Positions 1-8,912 of a DNA stretch of 64,000 bases are shown one piece after another. The position numbers and the translations under genes are program-made. Each line of letters opens with the position of its first letter. Position 1 is the first letter of the stretch. The notes below the pieces were generated by a model. It was given only the letters and a program-made list of their open reading frames with translations. It made no database searches and was not told where the DNA came from. The stretch is from NCBI GenBank assembly GCA_004346725.1, contig SMDE01000008.1, forward strand, positions 62,001 to 126,000, read 5' to 3'. The stretch comes from Phytobacter diazotrophicus (GTDB lineage Bacteria > Pseudomonadota > Gammaproteobacteria > Enterobacterales > Enterobacteriaceae).

Positions 1-1
1 T

Positions 2-757
2 TTCGCCGCCAAGCTGGGTATGAACATCAGCGCTGAAACGGCCGAACCGATTCCTCGTCTTGCCGCCCTGATTAATGACGTCCCCCCTGCGCGCCTGTTT
101 GAAGAGTCGCTGAAATTATTGCAAGCGGGCTATGGTTTCGATACCTACATGCTGCTGCGCGAATACAACCTCTTCCAGCCTCTGTTCCCTACCATCAGTC
201 GCTTCTTCACCGAAAACGGTGACAGCCCGATGGAACGCATCATTGCGCAGGTGCTGAAAAACACCGATACCCGCCTTCACAACGATATGCGGGTTAACCC
301 GGCGTTTTTGTTTGCGGCTATGTTCTGGTATCCGCTGCTGGAAACCGCGCAGCGCATTACTCAGGAAGGCGGTCTGGCATATTACGACGCCTTTGCGCTT
401 GCCATGAACGATGTGCTGGATGAAGCCTGCCGTTCACTGGCCATCCCGAAACGCATCACCTCGCTGATTCGCGATATCTGGCAGCTACAACTGCGTATGT
501 CCCGTCGTCAGGGGAAACGCGCGTGGAAACTGATGGAGCATCCGAAATTCCGCGCAGCCTACGATCTGCTGGCCCTGCGTGCCGAGGTTGAAAACAACGG
601 CGAACTGCAGCGGCTGGTGAAATGGTGGGGAGAATTTCAGGTTTCCGCACCGCCGGAGCAGAAAGATATGCTTGACGACCTGGGCGATGAACCCGCCGTT
701 CGCCGTCGCCATCGCCGCCCGCGCAAACGCGCGCCGCGCCGTGAAGGCAGCGCATAA
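2..757 (+). CDS. pcnB: Poly(A) polymerase I, C-terminal part (cut by window edge)
   Basis: This is the 3' end of the gene for the enzyme that adds poly(A) tails to RNA 3' ends and so speeds decay by the degradosome. Reading frame 2 is open from the first base, leaving about 251 residues of a family near 460. The catalytic nucleotidyltransferase head lies outside the window. What remains is the helical RNA-binding body and the family's very basic tail, rich in RRR, RPRKR and APRRE. The match to enterobacterial PcnB is close throughout. folK follows on the same strand about 70 bases later, the usual arrangement. The internal ATG at 20 is not a real start. Confidence 0.96.
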   Translation, partial: FAAKLGMNISAETAEPIPRLAALINDVPPARLFEESLKLLQAGYGFDTYMLLREYNLFQPLFPTISRFFTENGDSPMERIIAQVLKNTDTRLHNDMRVNPAFLFAAMFWYPLLETAQRITQEGGLAYYDAFALAMNDVLDEACRSLAIPKRITSLIRDIWQLQLRMSRRQGKRAWKLMEHPKFRAAYDLLALRAEVENNGELQRLVKWWGEFQVSAPPEQKDMLDDLGDEPAVRRRHRRPRKRAPRREGSA

Positions 758-825
758 TGTTATCCCTTTCAGGCCTGCCACGCGCAGGCCTGATGCTATA
801 GAGAATGAAAAACGCAGGAGCCTGT

Positions 826-1311
826 ATGTCCCCGACCCTTTGCTATATCGCCATCGGCAGTAATCTCGCATCGCCTCTGGAGCAGGTAAAGGCAGCGCTG
901 GACGCCATTGGGGAGATCCCGCAAAGCCGCGTGGTCACCGTCTCCTCGTTCTACCGCACGCCTCCGCTTGGCCCGCAGGATCAGCCTGACTATCTCAACG
1001 CCGCCGTCGCGCTGGAAACGACCCTTGAGGCCGAAGCGCTGCTTGACCACACCCAGCGCATTGAACTGCAGCAAGGGCGCGTGCGTAAAGCCGAGCGCTG
1101 GGGGCCACGCACGCTGGACCTGGATATCATGCTGTTTGGCGATCAGGTTATTCAGACGCCGCGTCTCACCGTTCCCCATTACGACATGAAAAATCGCGGC
1201 TTTATGCTGTGGCCGTTATTTGAAATTGCTCCTGCCCTGCGATTCCCTGATGGTATGACGCTGAGCGCCGCCCTCACAGAATGCGCAGCGGACAAACCTG
1301 CCTTGTGGTAA
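826..1311 (+). CDS. folK: 6-hydroxymethyl-7,8-dihydropterin pyrophosphokinase (HPPK)
   Basis: It transfers pyrophosphate from ATP to 6-hydroxymethyl-dihydropterin, the step before dihydropteroate synthase in folate synthesis. The 161-residue product has the N-terminal GSNL, the pterin loop RTPPLGPQDQPDYLNAA and the HPPK signature RWGPRTLDLDI, whose aspartates D98 and D100 bind magnesium in the family. An ATG 21 bases upstream is in frame, but the ATG at 826 has CAGGAG five bases before it and gives the family length, so I chose it. The gene probably shares a transcript with pcnB. Confidence 0.95.
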   Translation: MSPTLCYIAIGSNLASPLEQVKAALDAIGEIPQSRVVTVSSFYRTPPLGPQDQPDYLNAAVALETTLEAEALLDHTQRIELQQGRVRKAERWGPRTLDLDIMLFGDQVIQTPRLTVPHYDMKNRGFMLWPLFEIAPALRFPDGMTLSAALTECAADKPALW

Positions 1312-1365
1312 AACGCTTTTCTGGCGCTTCTGATGTGATCGGTGTTAAACGATTGCCTAAAATCA

Positions 1366-1393
1366 TTGTTCACCTGAATGTTGCTGTTAGAAT
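1366..1393 (+). promoter_or_regulatory. Candidate sigma-70 promoter for panB
   Basis: TTGTTC at 1366-1371 and TAGAAT at 1388-1393 are separated by 16 bases and lie 35 bases before the panB ATG. The -10 is a good match and the -35 a fair one. It fits a separate promoter for the panBC genes in the 117-base gap after folK. This is read by eye only. Confidence 0.45.
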
Positions 1394-1428
1394 GCGCCAG
1401 AATTCGTTTTTAGCCATCAGGAAACGTT

Positions 1429-2220
1429 ATGAAACCCACCACCATCTCCTGGCTGCTTAAGTGCAAACAGGAAAAAAAACGCTTCGCTACCATCACAGCC
1501 TACGATTACAGCTTCGCTAAACTGTTCGCCGAAGAAGGCATCAATGTGATGTTGGTTGGCGACTCGTTAGGGATGACGGTACAAGGTCATGATTCCACCC
1601 TGCCCGTGACGGTAGACGACATTGCCTATCACACGCGCGCGGTGCGCCGTGGCGCCCCTCATTGTTTGCTACTGGCCGACCTGCCGTTTATGGCGTATTC
1701 CACACCGGAGCAGGCCTTTGAAAACGCCGCCGCCGTGATGCGCGCCGGGGCCAATATGGTAAAAATCGAAGGCGGTCGCTGGTTGAGTGATACGGTGAAA
1801 ATGCTCACCGAACGCGCTGTACCGGTGTGCGGGCACCTGGGGTTAACGCCACAGTCCGTAAATATCTTCGGTGGCTACAAAGTTCAGGGGCGCGGCGATG
1901 CCGGACAAACGCTGCTGGACGACGCGCTGGCGCTGGAAGCCGCTGGTGCGCAGTTGCTGGTGCTGGAGTGTGTGCCGGTTGAGCTGGCAAAGCGTGTCAC
2001 GGACGCGCTGACCATTCCGGTCATTGGTATCGGCGCAGGTAACGTCACAGACGGCCAGATTCTGGTGATGCACGACGCGTTCGGCATTACCGGTGGTCAT
2101 ATCCCCAAATTTGCGAAAAACTTTCTGAGCGAGGCAGGCGACATGCGCGCTGCCGTGCGCCAGTATATTGCCGACGTTGAGTCCGGGGTCTATCCGGGCG
2201 AAGAACACAGTTTCCATTAA
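1429..2220 (+). CDS. panB: 3-methyl-2-oxobutanoate hydroxymethyltransferase
   Basis: First committed enzyme of pantothenate synthesis: it moves a hydroxymethyl group from methylene-tetrahydrofolate to alpha-ketoisovalerate, giving ketopantoate. The 263-residue protein is one residue shorter than the E. coli enzyme. The magnesium ligands are visible as D45 (VGDS), D84 (LLADLP) and E114 (VKIEGG), and the catalytic glutamate as E180 in LVLECVP. The ATG at 1429 follows a short AGGAAAC-type site. panC begins 11 bases after the stop, so the two are surely co-transcribed. The previous gene, folK, supplies the folate pathway that makes the one-carbon donor. Confidence 0.97.
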   Translation: MKPTTISWLLKCKQEKKRFATITAYDYSFAKLFAEEGINVMLVGDSLGMTVQGHDSTLPVTVDDIAYHTRAVRRGAPHCLLLADLPFMAYSTPEQAFENAAAVMRAGANMVKIEGGRWLSDTVKMLTERAVPVCGHLGLTPQSVNIFGGYKVQGRGDAGQTLLDDALALEAAGAQLLVLECVPVELAKRVTDALTIPVIGIGAGNVTDGQILVMHDAFGITGGHIPKFAKNFLSEAGDMRAAVRQYIADVESGVYPGEEHSFH

Positions 2221-2231
2221 GGAGTGCCGTT

Positions 2232-3086
2232 GTGTTGATTATCGAAACCCTGCCGTTACTGCGCCAGCATATTCGAAGAGCGCGTCAGGAAGGCAAACGC
2301 ATTGCGCTGGTGCCAACGATGGGCAACCTACACGATGGTCATATGACGCTGGTTGAGGAAGCCAAAGCCCGCGCGGATGTGGTCGTGGTGAGCATTTTCG
2401 TCAACCCCATGCAGTTTGACCGCGCCGACGATCTGGCTCGCTACCCGCGCACCCTGCAGGAAGATTGCGAAAAGCTCAATAAACGGAAAGTGGATTTTGT
2501 TTTCGCCCCTGCGCCAAATGATATTTATCCGCAGGGCACGGACACGCAAACCTATGTGGACGTGCCAGGTATCTCCACCATGCTTGAAGGCGCAAGCCGC
2601 CCGGGGCATTTCCGTGGTGTTTCCACCATCGTCAGCAAGCTCTTTAACCTGGTCCAGCCAGATATCGCCTGCTTTGGCGAAAAGGACTACCAGCAGTTGC
2701 AGCTCATTCGCAAAATGGTTGCCGATATGGGCTATGACATTGAGATTGTCGGGGTTCCGACCGTGCGTGCTAAAGACGGTCTGGCGCTCAGTTCCCGTAA
2801 CGGCTATCTCACCGCCGATCAACGCAAAATCGCACCGGCTCTGAGCAAAACCATGAACGCGATGGCCGCAAAACTGAGCGCAGGCGATCGCAATCTCGAC
2901 GAGATCATTGCCCTGGCGGAACAGGAACTTAACGACAGCGGCTTTCGCGCAGATGACATCCAGATCCGCGATGCAGACACGCTTCTGGAGCTGGCGCAGA
3001 CCAGCAAACGCGCGGTGATTTTGATGGCCGCCTGGCTGGGTCAGGCGCGTCTCATCGACAATAAAGTGGTTGATCTCCCCCTGTAG
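2232..3086 (+). CDS. panC: Pantothenate synthetase (pantoate--beta-alanine ligase)
   Basis: It condenses pantoate with beta-alanine using ATP through a pantoyl-adenylate. The 284-residue protein shows the HIGH-type nucleotide motif in [10 protein letters not shown] (H34, H37) and the second ATP loop in [11 protein letters not shown]. The start codon is GTG, which matches the family N terminus [14 protein letters not shown] at 2221-2224 is the ribosome binding site, seven bases upstream. Its beta-alanine substrate is made by panD, the next gene on this strand. Confidence 0.97.
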   Translation: MLIIETLPLLRQHIRRARQEGKRIALVPTMGNLHDGHMTLVEEAKARADVVVVSIFVNPMQFDRADDLARYPRTLQEDCEKLNKRKVDFVFAPAPNDIYPQGTDTQTYVDVPGISTMLEGASRPGHFRGVSTIVSKLFNLVQPDIACFGEKDYQQLQLIRKMVADMGYDIEIVGVPTVRAKDGLALSSRNGYLTADQRKIAPALSKTMNAMAAKLSAGDRNLDEIIALAEQELNDSGFRADDIQIRDADTLLELAQTSKRAVILMAAWLGQARLIDNKVVDLPL

Positions 3087-3226
3087 ACAGGGGTTAAAAA
3101 ACGGGCAATACTGGCCTGTTATCGGCCTGGTCTGGCGCTGTCGCCGGGCCGGGAAAGTCTGGCCGGGCAGCCAAATGCCACCCGGCGATATACCTGTATT
3201 TCGTTACGCCATTAAAGGTAGAAGTT

Positions 3227-3607
3227 ATGATTCGCACGATGCTGCAAGGCAAGCTCCACCGCGTCAAAGTGACACAGGCCGACCTGCACTATGAAGGTTC
3301 CTGCGCGATTGACCAGGATTTCCTTGAGGCGGCTGGTATCCTGGAATACGAAGCCATCGATATTTACAACGTCACTAACGGTAAGCGCTTTTCCACCTAT
3401 GCCATTGCCGGTGAACGTGGCTCCCGCATCATTTCAGTTAACGGTGCGGCGGCGCACTGCGCTGACGTTGGCGACATCCTGATTATCGCAAGCTACGTCA
3501 CCATGCCGGATGAGCAGGCGCGTAGCTGGCAGCCGAAAGTCGCCTACTTTGACGGCGACAACGAGATGAAACGCACGGCAAAAGCGGTTCCGGTACAAGT
3601 TGCCTGA
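3227..3607 (+). CDS. panD: Aspartate 1-decarboxylase proenzyme
   Basis: It makes beta-alanine from aspartate for pantothenate synthesis. The 126-residue proenzyme cleaves itself between G24 and S25 (HYEGSCAID), turning S25 into the pyruvoyl cofactor. K9, R54, T57 and Y58, important in the family, are all present. The gene stands 140 bases after panC. In E. coli K-12, as I recall, a transposase-like gene (yadD) lies in this interval; here there is none. The space holds only GC-rich palindromic sequence around 3120-3190. A long inverted repeat (3627-3766) follows the stop codon. Confidence 0.97.
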   Translation: MIRTMLQGKLHRVKVTQADLHYEGSCAIDQDFLEAAGILEYEAIDIYNVTNGKRFSTYAIAGERGSRIISVNGAAAHCADVGDILIIASYVTMPDEQARSWQPKVAYFDGDNEMKRTAKAVPVQVA

Positions 3608-3626
3608 ATGGCATAGCCGACTCATT

Positions 3627-3766
3627 AATCAGGCATAATGGGCGTATTGATGCAGACAGTTTGAACACGGACAGCGCGTAGTCACCGGAGCGTACACGCA
3701 GTACGTGAGAATGACGAGCACTGCCCTGGTTCAAAACGGTAAATAAAATAGCCCATTTGCCTGATT
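3627..3766. repeat. 140-bp imperfect inverted repeat between panD and yadE
   Basis: The outer arms AATCAGGC..ATGGGC (3627-3643) and GCCCAT..GCCTGATT (3751-3766) are inverted copies. Inside them GTTTGAAC (3659-3666) faces GTTCAAAAC (3729-3737), and the centre holds CGTAC-ACGCA-GTACG (3691-3705), a perfect five-base stem. The whole segment could fold as one long interrupted hairpin. It lies between convergent genes and may end transcription for both, or be a dispersed repeat or a small RNA. I cannot assign it to a named family. Confidence 0.55.
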
Positions 3767-5010
3767 TATCCCTGAGGTTGATTACTTATTAACCTCGACA
3801 TATCCTCCAGCGAATCCGTCTTTAAGATATACAACCGTTTCAGTAAGTACGGATTATCCCCAGGCTTTACCTTCCCTCGCACCGTGGTCAGCGCAAGATG
3901 GAATCCTGCATCCTTCGCCGCAGCCAACGCTTTGTCGTCATAGCCGCCGAACGGGTACGCCAGATACCAGATGTGCTGGTTGAACTGCGAAAGCGCGCGG
4001 CGTGAATGCTTAAAATCCATCAGGATATTGTCATAACTGCGACTTAGCAGGATCGGATGGCCCACGTCATCGGTGCGATGTAGGAAATGAGTATGCGACT
4101 GAAAATCAAAGACATGCGAAATTTGCTCCAGTTCAGAGATGCTCATGAACTGCAGGGATTTTGGATCCCAGAGCTGCGGTTTGCGCTTAATACGCGACGA
4201 AATAATAAAAGCGGTCGCCCTGAAACCGTTCTGCTTTAACACCGGATACGCATAACGACTGACCGATTTCAGTCCGTCATCAAAGGTGATCACCACTGAA
4301 CGGGCAGGAAGGTTCATCGCGTTACGTATATAACCTTCCAGTTGATACATGCTTAACGTGGTATAGCCCTGGTCATGCAGCCAGCTCATCTGGTTGGTGA
4401 AAGCGCGAAGAGAGGTGGTCGTCGAGGTATGACGAAACCGCGTGTTCTCCTCGTCTTCCAGAATATGATGGTAGGTGAGCACCGGAATACCGTTATCTTC
4501 CTGCGCATCCAGGCTACTGATCCACGCCAGACGTTCGCCAATGCGAATCTGATACCAGGTCTGGTTGAGTCTGTCTTTCAGCTTGCTGATGATGGGGTAG
4601 CGCAGATTCCCGGCCAGAATACCCAATTGTTCACTGGTATTGTCCGCCTCGTTATACATCGGTGTATCACGCCAGGTGATCAAATTTTGATTACTCAGGG
4701 GCTTATTGAGATCGCCAAGGCTATCCTGAACCTTCTGACTGCCACGAACCGTTCCCAGATGCCCTTTATCTATCCACGCTTTACCGAAGCCGAAACGAAA
4801 TTCGTAATAGTCTTCCGCCCCTGGCACAACCGCCAGAATTTGTCCGGCGCGGATATTGCCAACAGTCATAACATTGTTGCCAATCTGCGCCCATATATCG
4901 GCATCTTCCGTAATTTGCATATAGCGAGCAGGGTCGGGATTTTGACTAACGAGACGTGCAGAAACGTTACATGACACCAGCAAGAAAAGAATGAGGAGAA
5001 AACGAGGCAT
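3766..5010 (-). CDS. yadE: Putative polysaccharide deacetylase lipoprotein
   Basis: A 414-residue protein of the NodB/polysaccharide deacetylase family (carbohydrate esterase 4 fold). The N terminus is a hydrophobic signal ending in LVSC, with C14 a possible lipidation site. Residues about 30-170 look like SH3-type repeats. The deacetylase domain follows, with TFDDG at 242-246 (metal-binding aspartates D244/D245), the histidine motif SHTHFLH at 305-311 and AYPFGGYDD at 351-359. It therefore probably removes N-acetyl groups from an envelope polysaccharide, but the substrate is unknown. It is transcribed alone and converges on panD. E. coli YadE is similar in sequence and length. Confidence 0.88.
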   Translation of the reverse strand: MPRFLLILFLLVSCNVSARLVSQNPDPARYMQITEDADIWAQIGNNVMTVGNIRAGQILAVVPGAEDYYEFRFGFGKAWIDKGHLGTVRGSQKVQDSLGDLNKPLSNQNLITWRDTPMYNEADNTSEQLGILAGNLRYPIISKLKDRLNQTWYQIRIGERLAWISSLDAQEDNGIPVLTYHHILEDEENTRFRHTSTTTSLRAFTNQMSWLHDQGYTTLSMYQLEGYIRNAMNLPARSVVITFDDGLKSVSRYAYPVLKQNGFRATAFIISSRIKRKPQLWDPKSLQFMSISELEQISHVFDFQSHTHFLHRTDDVGHPILLSRSYDNILMDFKHSRRALSQFNQHIWYLAYPFGGYDDKALAAAKDAGFHLALTTVRGKVKPGDNPYLLKRLYILKTDSLEDMSRLISNQPQG

Positions 5011-5073
5011 GCACCTAACCAGGCTAAAAATAATTTAGGTTATTGTAGGAAAAAGAAAAATGAATACCAACGT

Positions 5074-5514
5074 TTATTTTTCATACAAATCATGTAACAA
5101 CACAAACGGCGGATTTTTCTGTTGCTGATGCCAGAGACTGCTGACCACCGGCGCGCCAGCGCCCACAATCTGCTCACGAAAATCGGCACTGCTACATACT
5201 TCACGCAGCGGATACATTGCTTCCAACAACTCAGCATCAACGCCGGATATCACTTCACAATGCTCATGCTTGTGGCTCATGAGCGAGGCGGCACGGTAAG
5301 GCGCGGCCCCGGAAATATCGGTCAAAAAAACCACGCCATCACCTGAATCCGTTTCATGCAACGCATCACAAATCATGCGGCTGAGCATATTGGTGCTAAG
5401 CCCGTGGCGAAAGTTGACCGCTCTACATTGTTTAAGCGGACCAAACCGGCTCTCCAGACTGTCCAGCATCTCCTGCGCCAGTTCACCATGGCACGTAATG
5501 ACCCATCCCAGCAT
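5074..5514 (-). CDS. yadI: PTS EIIA component, mannose family
   Basis: A 146-residue EIIA domain of the mannose-type phosphotransferase system. H9, in ITCHGEL near the N terminus, corresponds to the phosphorylated histidine of ManX-type domains. No EIIB, EIIC or EIID gene is nearby, so this is an orphan domain whose sugar or regulatory target cannot be told. The in-frame ATG at 5556 would add 14 residues; the ATG at 5514 has AAGGAG just upstream and matches the length of E. coli YadI, so it is preferred. Confidence 0.88.
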   Translation of the reverse strand: MLGWVITCHGELAQEMLDSLESRFGPLKQCRAVNFRHGLSTNMLSRMICDALHETDSGDGVVFLTDISGAAPYRAASLMSHKHEHCEVISGVDAELLEAMYPLREVCSSADFREQIVGAGAPVVSSLWHQQQKNPPFVLLHDLYEK

Positions 5515-5600
5515 ACCTATCTCCTTAGCAGACTTGCAGTTTAGCCAGGTGACCATCAGCCGTCGGTGACAGATATCATAGATTAAAAGGGCAATGAGAA

Positions 5601-5622
5601 CCCGGCGACGAACGCCGCCGGG
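5601..5622. repeat. REP-like GC-rich hairpin after yadH
   Basis: CCCGGCG (5601-5607) and CGCCGGG (5616-5622) form a seven-base stem just past the yadH stop. It resembles a REP-type palindromic unit and probably protects or terminates the yadGH transcript. No clear T run follows on the minus strand, so a simple rho-independent terminator is less likely. Confidence 0.4.
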
Positions 5623-5632
5623 TAAGCGACGA

Positions 5633-6403
5633 TTAACTGCGCAGACCGCGTCCGCGCTGAATTAAATACCAGCACAATATATAAAAAGCGATGATAAACA
5701 CCGCCAAAACCGCCACAGTGGTGAAAAGCGGCACATCGGTAATACCGAGGAAACCAAAGCGGAAACCGCTAATCATGTAAACAATGGGGTTGAGATGAGA
5801 CAGCGCCTGCCAGAAGGGCGGTAGCAACGTCAGCGAATAGAACACCCCACCGAGATAGGTCAGCGGTGTCAGGACAAATGTCGGGATCAGGCTGATGTCA
5901 TCAAAGGTTGTCGCAAAAACGGCATTCAGCAGACCCGCCAGCGAGAACAATACCGCGGTCAACAGCAGCGTTAACGCAACAAAAACCCACGAGTGGACCT
6001 GAAAAGGCACGAAAAACAGCGACACGGCCGTCACCAGCACCCCGACACATAAACCACGCGCCACGCCGCCCCCCACATACCCTGCGATAATCACATGCGT
6101 GGGCACCGGGGCGACCAGCAGCTCTTCAATATTGCGTTGAAACTTGGCGCTGAAAAACGATGACGCCACGTTTGCATAGGCGTTAGTGATCACCGCCATC
6201 ATGATCAAGCCTGGCACGATGAATTGCATATAGGTAAAGCCGTGCATCTCACCGATACGTGAGCCAATCAAATTACCAAAGATAATAAAATAGAGGGTCA
6301 TGGTAATCACCGGCGGCACCAGCGTCTGTACCCAAATACGCATAAACCGTTGAATTTCTTTATGCCAGATACTTTTCAATGCCACCCAATAAAGCTGCAT
6401 CAT
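5633..6403 (-). CDS. yadH: ABC-2 type transporter permease
   Basis: A 256-residue inner-membrane protein with about six hydrophobic segments, typical of the ABC-2 permease family that exports polysaccharides, drugs or lipids. The N terminus is cytoplasmic in character (KSIWHKEIQRFMR), followed by the first membrane segment. Its start overlaps the end of yadG by four bases (ATGA), so the two are translationally coupled and form one exporter. The substrate is not known for the E. coli homologue as far as I recall, and nothing here reveals it. Confidence 0.92.
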   Translation of the reverse strand: MMQLYWVALKSIWHKEIQRFMRIWVQTLVPPVITMTLYFIIFGNLIGSRIGEMHGFTYMQFIVPGLIMMAVITNAYANVASSFFSAKFQRNIEELLVAPVPTHVIIAGYVGGGVARGLCVGVLVTAVSLFFVPFQVHSWVFVALTLLLTAVLFSLAGLLNAVFATTFDDISLIPTFVLTPLTYLGGVFYSLTLLPPFWQALSHLNPIVYMISGFRFGFLGITDVPLFTTVAVLAVFIIAFYILCWYLIQRGRGLRS

Positions 6404-7326
6404 GCGTGCTCTCCTTTTTTCTCATGCACCAGCGTGACGAACAGCTCTTCCAGACGGTTAGCCTTGTTGCGCATACTCAAGACCTGTACGCCCTGTGCGC
6501 TAAGCTGGCTGAACACGCTATTTATCCCCTGTTCACGCAACACTTCGACCTCCAGGGTCGACGTATCCACCAGCCGATACTGGTAACCCTCCAGCTTCGG
6601 TAACGGGCTTTTCGTTGCCAGATCGAGGATAAAAGTTTCCGATTTTAGCTTCGCCAACAATGACTTCATGGAGGTGTTTTCAATCAGCTCACCGCTCTGA
6701 ATAATGCCAATGTTGCGACACAGCATCTCGGCTTCTTCCAGATAATGGGTAGTCAGGATGATGGTGGTGCCTTTGTCGTTGAGATCTTTCAGAAAGCCCC
6801 ACATAGAACGACGCAGTTCGATATCCACCCCAGCCGTAGGTTCATCAAGGATCAGCAGCTTCGGCTCATGCATCAGGGCGCGGGCAATCATCAAACGACG
6901 CTTCATCCCGCCCGATAACATACGCGCGCGTTCGTTGCGTTTTTCCCACAGATCGAGCTGGTTCAGGTATTTTTCGCTACGCTCCAGCGCCTCTTTACGT
7001 TCAACGCCGTAGTAACCTGCCTGGTTAACCACAATCTGCTGTACGGTTTCAAACGGGTTAAAATTGAACTCCTGCGGCACAAGACCGAGCTGCCGTTTGG
7101 CGTTAACGATATCTTTTTGCAGGTCGTAGCCGAAGACACTCACGCGTCCGGACGTTTTATTTACCAGAGAACTGATGATACCTATGGTGGTCGATTTTCC
7201 TGCGCCGTTTGGTCCCAGTAACGCGTAAAAATCCCCAGCTTCTACTTTAAGATCAATACCACGTAGCGCATGAACGCCGCCCGGGTAGGTTTTTTTAAGC
7301 TGCTCAAGCTCCAGTGCAATGGTCAT
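6400..7326 (-). CDS. yadG: ABC transporter ATP-binding protein, partner of YadH
   Basis: The 308-residue ATPase has the Walker A motif GPNGAGKST (38-46), the Q loop VPQEF near 84, the ABC signature LSGGMKRR (137-144) and Walker B LLILDEP (157-163). The C-terminal extension of about 90 residues is typical of ABC-2 exporter ATPases. It is the first gene of the yadG-yadH pair and is divergent from can, sharing a gap of about 106 bases that must carry both promoters. Confidence 0.93.
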   Translation of the reverse strand: MTIALELEQLKKTYPGGVHALRGIDLKVEAGDFYALLGPNGAGKSTTIGIISSLVNKTSGRVSVFGYDLQKDIVNAKRQLGLVPQEFNFNPFETVQQIVVNQAGYYGVERKEALERSEKYLNQLDLWEKRNERARMLSGGMKRRLMIARALMHEPKLLILDEPTAGVDIELRRSMWGFLKDLNDKGTTIILTTHYLEEAEMLCRNIGIIQSGELIENTSMKSLLAKLKSETFILDLATKSPLPKLEGYQYRLVDTSTLEVEVLREQGINSVFSQLSAQGVQVLSMRNKANRLEELFVTLVHEKKGEHA

Positions 7327-7432
7327 GAATTTTCACTTACCTTATTCTTACACTCGATGTGTGGTTTAAAAAACGTGGGAGTTGACCTATATTAGCGCAA
7401 CGCACTTATTTGGTTACAGGTCGTTAACTTCC

Positions 7433-8095
7433 ATGAAAGACATAGATACACTCATCAGCAATAATGCACTATGGTCAAAAATGCTGGTGGAAGAGGATCC
7501 CGGCTTTTTCGAAAAACTGGCGCAAGCGCAGAAACCGCGTTTTCTATGGATTGGATGTTCTGACAGTCGCGTTCCCGCAGAACGCCTTACCGGCCTTGAG
7601 CCAGGCGAACTGTTTGTTCACCGTAACGTTGCCAACCTGGTTATTCATACCGACCTGAACTGCCTTTCTGTGGTTCAGTACGCGGTCGATGTACTGGAAG
7701 TTGAGCATATCATCATCTGCGGCCACTACGGCTGTGGTGGTGTGCAGGCGGCGGTGGAAAACCCGGAACTGGGGCTGATTAACAACTGGCTGCTGCACAT
7801 TCGCGATATCTGGTTCAAGCATAGTTCGTTGCTTGGCGAGATGCCGCAGGAGCGCCGCCTTGATACCCTTTGCGAGCTGAACGTGATGGAGCAGGTGTAT
7901 AACCTGGGTCACTCCACCATTATGCAATCTGCCTGGAAGCGTGGACAAAAAGTCACGATTCACGGTTGGGCGTATGGCATCCACGATGGTTTACTGCGTG
8001 ACCTGGAAGTCACCGCAACGAACCGCGAAAGCCTGGAACAGCGCTACCGTCAGGGCGTCTCGAACCTCAGCAAGAAACACATCAACCACAGATAA
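7433..8095 (+). CDS. can: Beta-class carbonic anhydrase
   Basis: It interconverts CO2 and bicarbonate in the cytoplasm, supplying bicarbonate for biosynthetic carboxylations in air. The 220-residue protein has the zinc ligands C42, H98 and C101, and the D44-R46 pair of the active site in [10 protein letters not shown]. It is almost identical to the E. coli enzyme. The reading frame is open further upstream to 7382, but the ATG at 7433 gives the family N terminus [15 protein letters not shown]-like palindrome and a strong terminator follow. Confidence 0.97.
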   Translation: MKDIDTLISNNALWSKMLVEEDPGFFEKLAQAQKPRFLWIGCSDSRVPAERLTGLEPGELFVHRNVANLVIHTDLNCLSVVQYAVDVLEVEHIIICGHYGCGGVQAAVENPELGLINNWLLHIRDIWFKHSSLLGEMPQERRLDTLCELNVMEQVYNLGHSTIMQSAWKRGQKVTIHGWAYGIHDGLLRDLEVTATNRESLEQRYRQGVSNLSKKHINHR

Positions 8096-8104
8096 TCTTG
8101 CCTT

Positions 8105-8128
8105 CCCGGCAGCATGATGCCAGCCGGG
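8105..8128. repeat. REP-like palindrome between can and hpt
   Basis: CCCGGC (8105-8110) pairs with GCCGGG (8123-8128) around AGCATGATGC, a composition typical of REP units, immediately before the can terminator and between convergent genes. Recognition is by look and position only. Confidence 0.4.
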
Positions 8129-8140
8129 ATAACGCATCAG

Positions 8141-8164
8141 GCCGGGCTAAAGCCCGGCTTTTTT
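8141..8164 (+). terminator. Rho-independent terminator of can
   Basis: A perfect seven-base stem, GCCGGGC and GCCCGGC with loop TAAA (8141-8158), is followed by six T residues. It lies just after can and before the convergent hpt stop. Confidence 0.85.
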
Positions 8165-8168
8165 ATGC

Positions 8169-8705
8169 TTACTCGTCCAGCATCACCACTTTGCCGACAT
8201 ACGGCAGGTGGCGATAACGTTGCGCATAATCGATGCCATAACCCACCACGAATTCATCAGGGATCGAGAAGCCGACAAATTCCACATCAACCGGCACTTC
8301 TCGGCGCGACGGTTTATCGAGCAGGGTGCAAATAGAAAGAGACTTCGGCTCGCGCAGGCTGAGAATTTCGCGCACTTTAGAGAGTGTATTGCCGGAATCG
8401 ATAATGTCTTCAACGATCAGAACGTCTTTACCGCGAATATCTTCATCCAGATCTTTGAGGATTTTAACATCGCGGGTCGAAGACATGCCGCTGCCATAGC
8501 TGGAGGCGGTCATAAAATCGACTTCGTGCGGTACCTGCACTTCACGGCAAAGGTCCGCCATGAACATAAATGAGCCGCGCAGCAGGCCCACCAGCACCAT
8601 TTCACTGCCACTGTCCTGATAACGTTCTGTGATTTGACGACCCAATTCGGCGATACGCGCTTTGATCTCCGCTTCCGGGATCATCACTTCAACAATATGT
8701 TTCAT
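8169..8705 (-). CDS. hpt: Hypoxanthine phosphoribosyltransferase
   Basis: A purine salvage enzyme that joins hypoxanthine (and, more weakly, guanine) to PRPP, giving IMP. At 178 residues it equals the E. coli enzyme. The PRPP-binding signature [10 protein letters not shown] lies at 98-107, with the acidic pair E99-D100. The flexible-loop region SSYGSGMSS is at 68-76. The gene is a single transcription unit divergent from gcd, with a 207-base gap that holds the promoters of both. Confidence 0.96.
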   Translation of the reverse strand: MKHIVEVMIPEAEIKARIAELGRQITERYQDSGSEMVLVGLLRGSFMFMADLCREVQVPHEVDFMTASSYGSGMSSTRDVKILKDLDEDIRGKDVLIVEDIIDSGNTLSKVREILSLREPKSLSICTLLDKPSRREVPVDVEFVGFSIPDEFVVGYGIDYAQRYRHLPYVGKVVMLDE

Positions 8706-8835
8706 TTTAAATAACCATATGATTTAAATACTAAATCACTCAATAACCCGCGTTTTGCTTTGGTTATTGAAGCGCAAGGCGTGCAGTATACCAGCAAACG
8801 CATTTCCGATGCTTATCTGTCGATAAAGCTAATTT

Positions 8836-8869
8836 TGTGATGACGATCACACTTGTTAAATCCTATAAT
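8836..8869 (+). promoter_or_regulatory. gcd promoter with overlapping CRP-type site
   Basis: TGTGA-N6-TCACA (8836-8851) is an exact core match to the CRP consensus. A perfect TATAAT lies at 8864-8869, and a 17-base spacer would place a weak -35 (TGACGA) at 8841-8846, inside the CRP site. A protein bound there would compete with RNA polymerase. This agrees with the reported negative control of E. coli gcd by cAMP-CRP. The site and the -10 are seen directly; the repression is inferred. Confidence 0.72.
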
Positions 8870-8912
8870 TAGTTGCTACTAAAACATTAATGAATTTGAT
8901 GAGTGTCTTTTT

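Noticed and set aside
3087-3226. Possible gene between panC and panD (yadD position)
   Set aside because: Only GC-rich palindromic sequence is present, with no transposase-like coding sequence.
4375-4974. 199-residue open frame opposite yadE
   Set aside because: Covered by yadE, whose signal peptide, TFDDG and histidine motifs prove the minus-strand reading.
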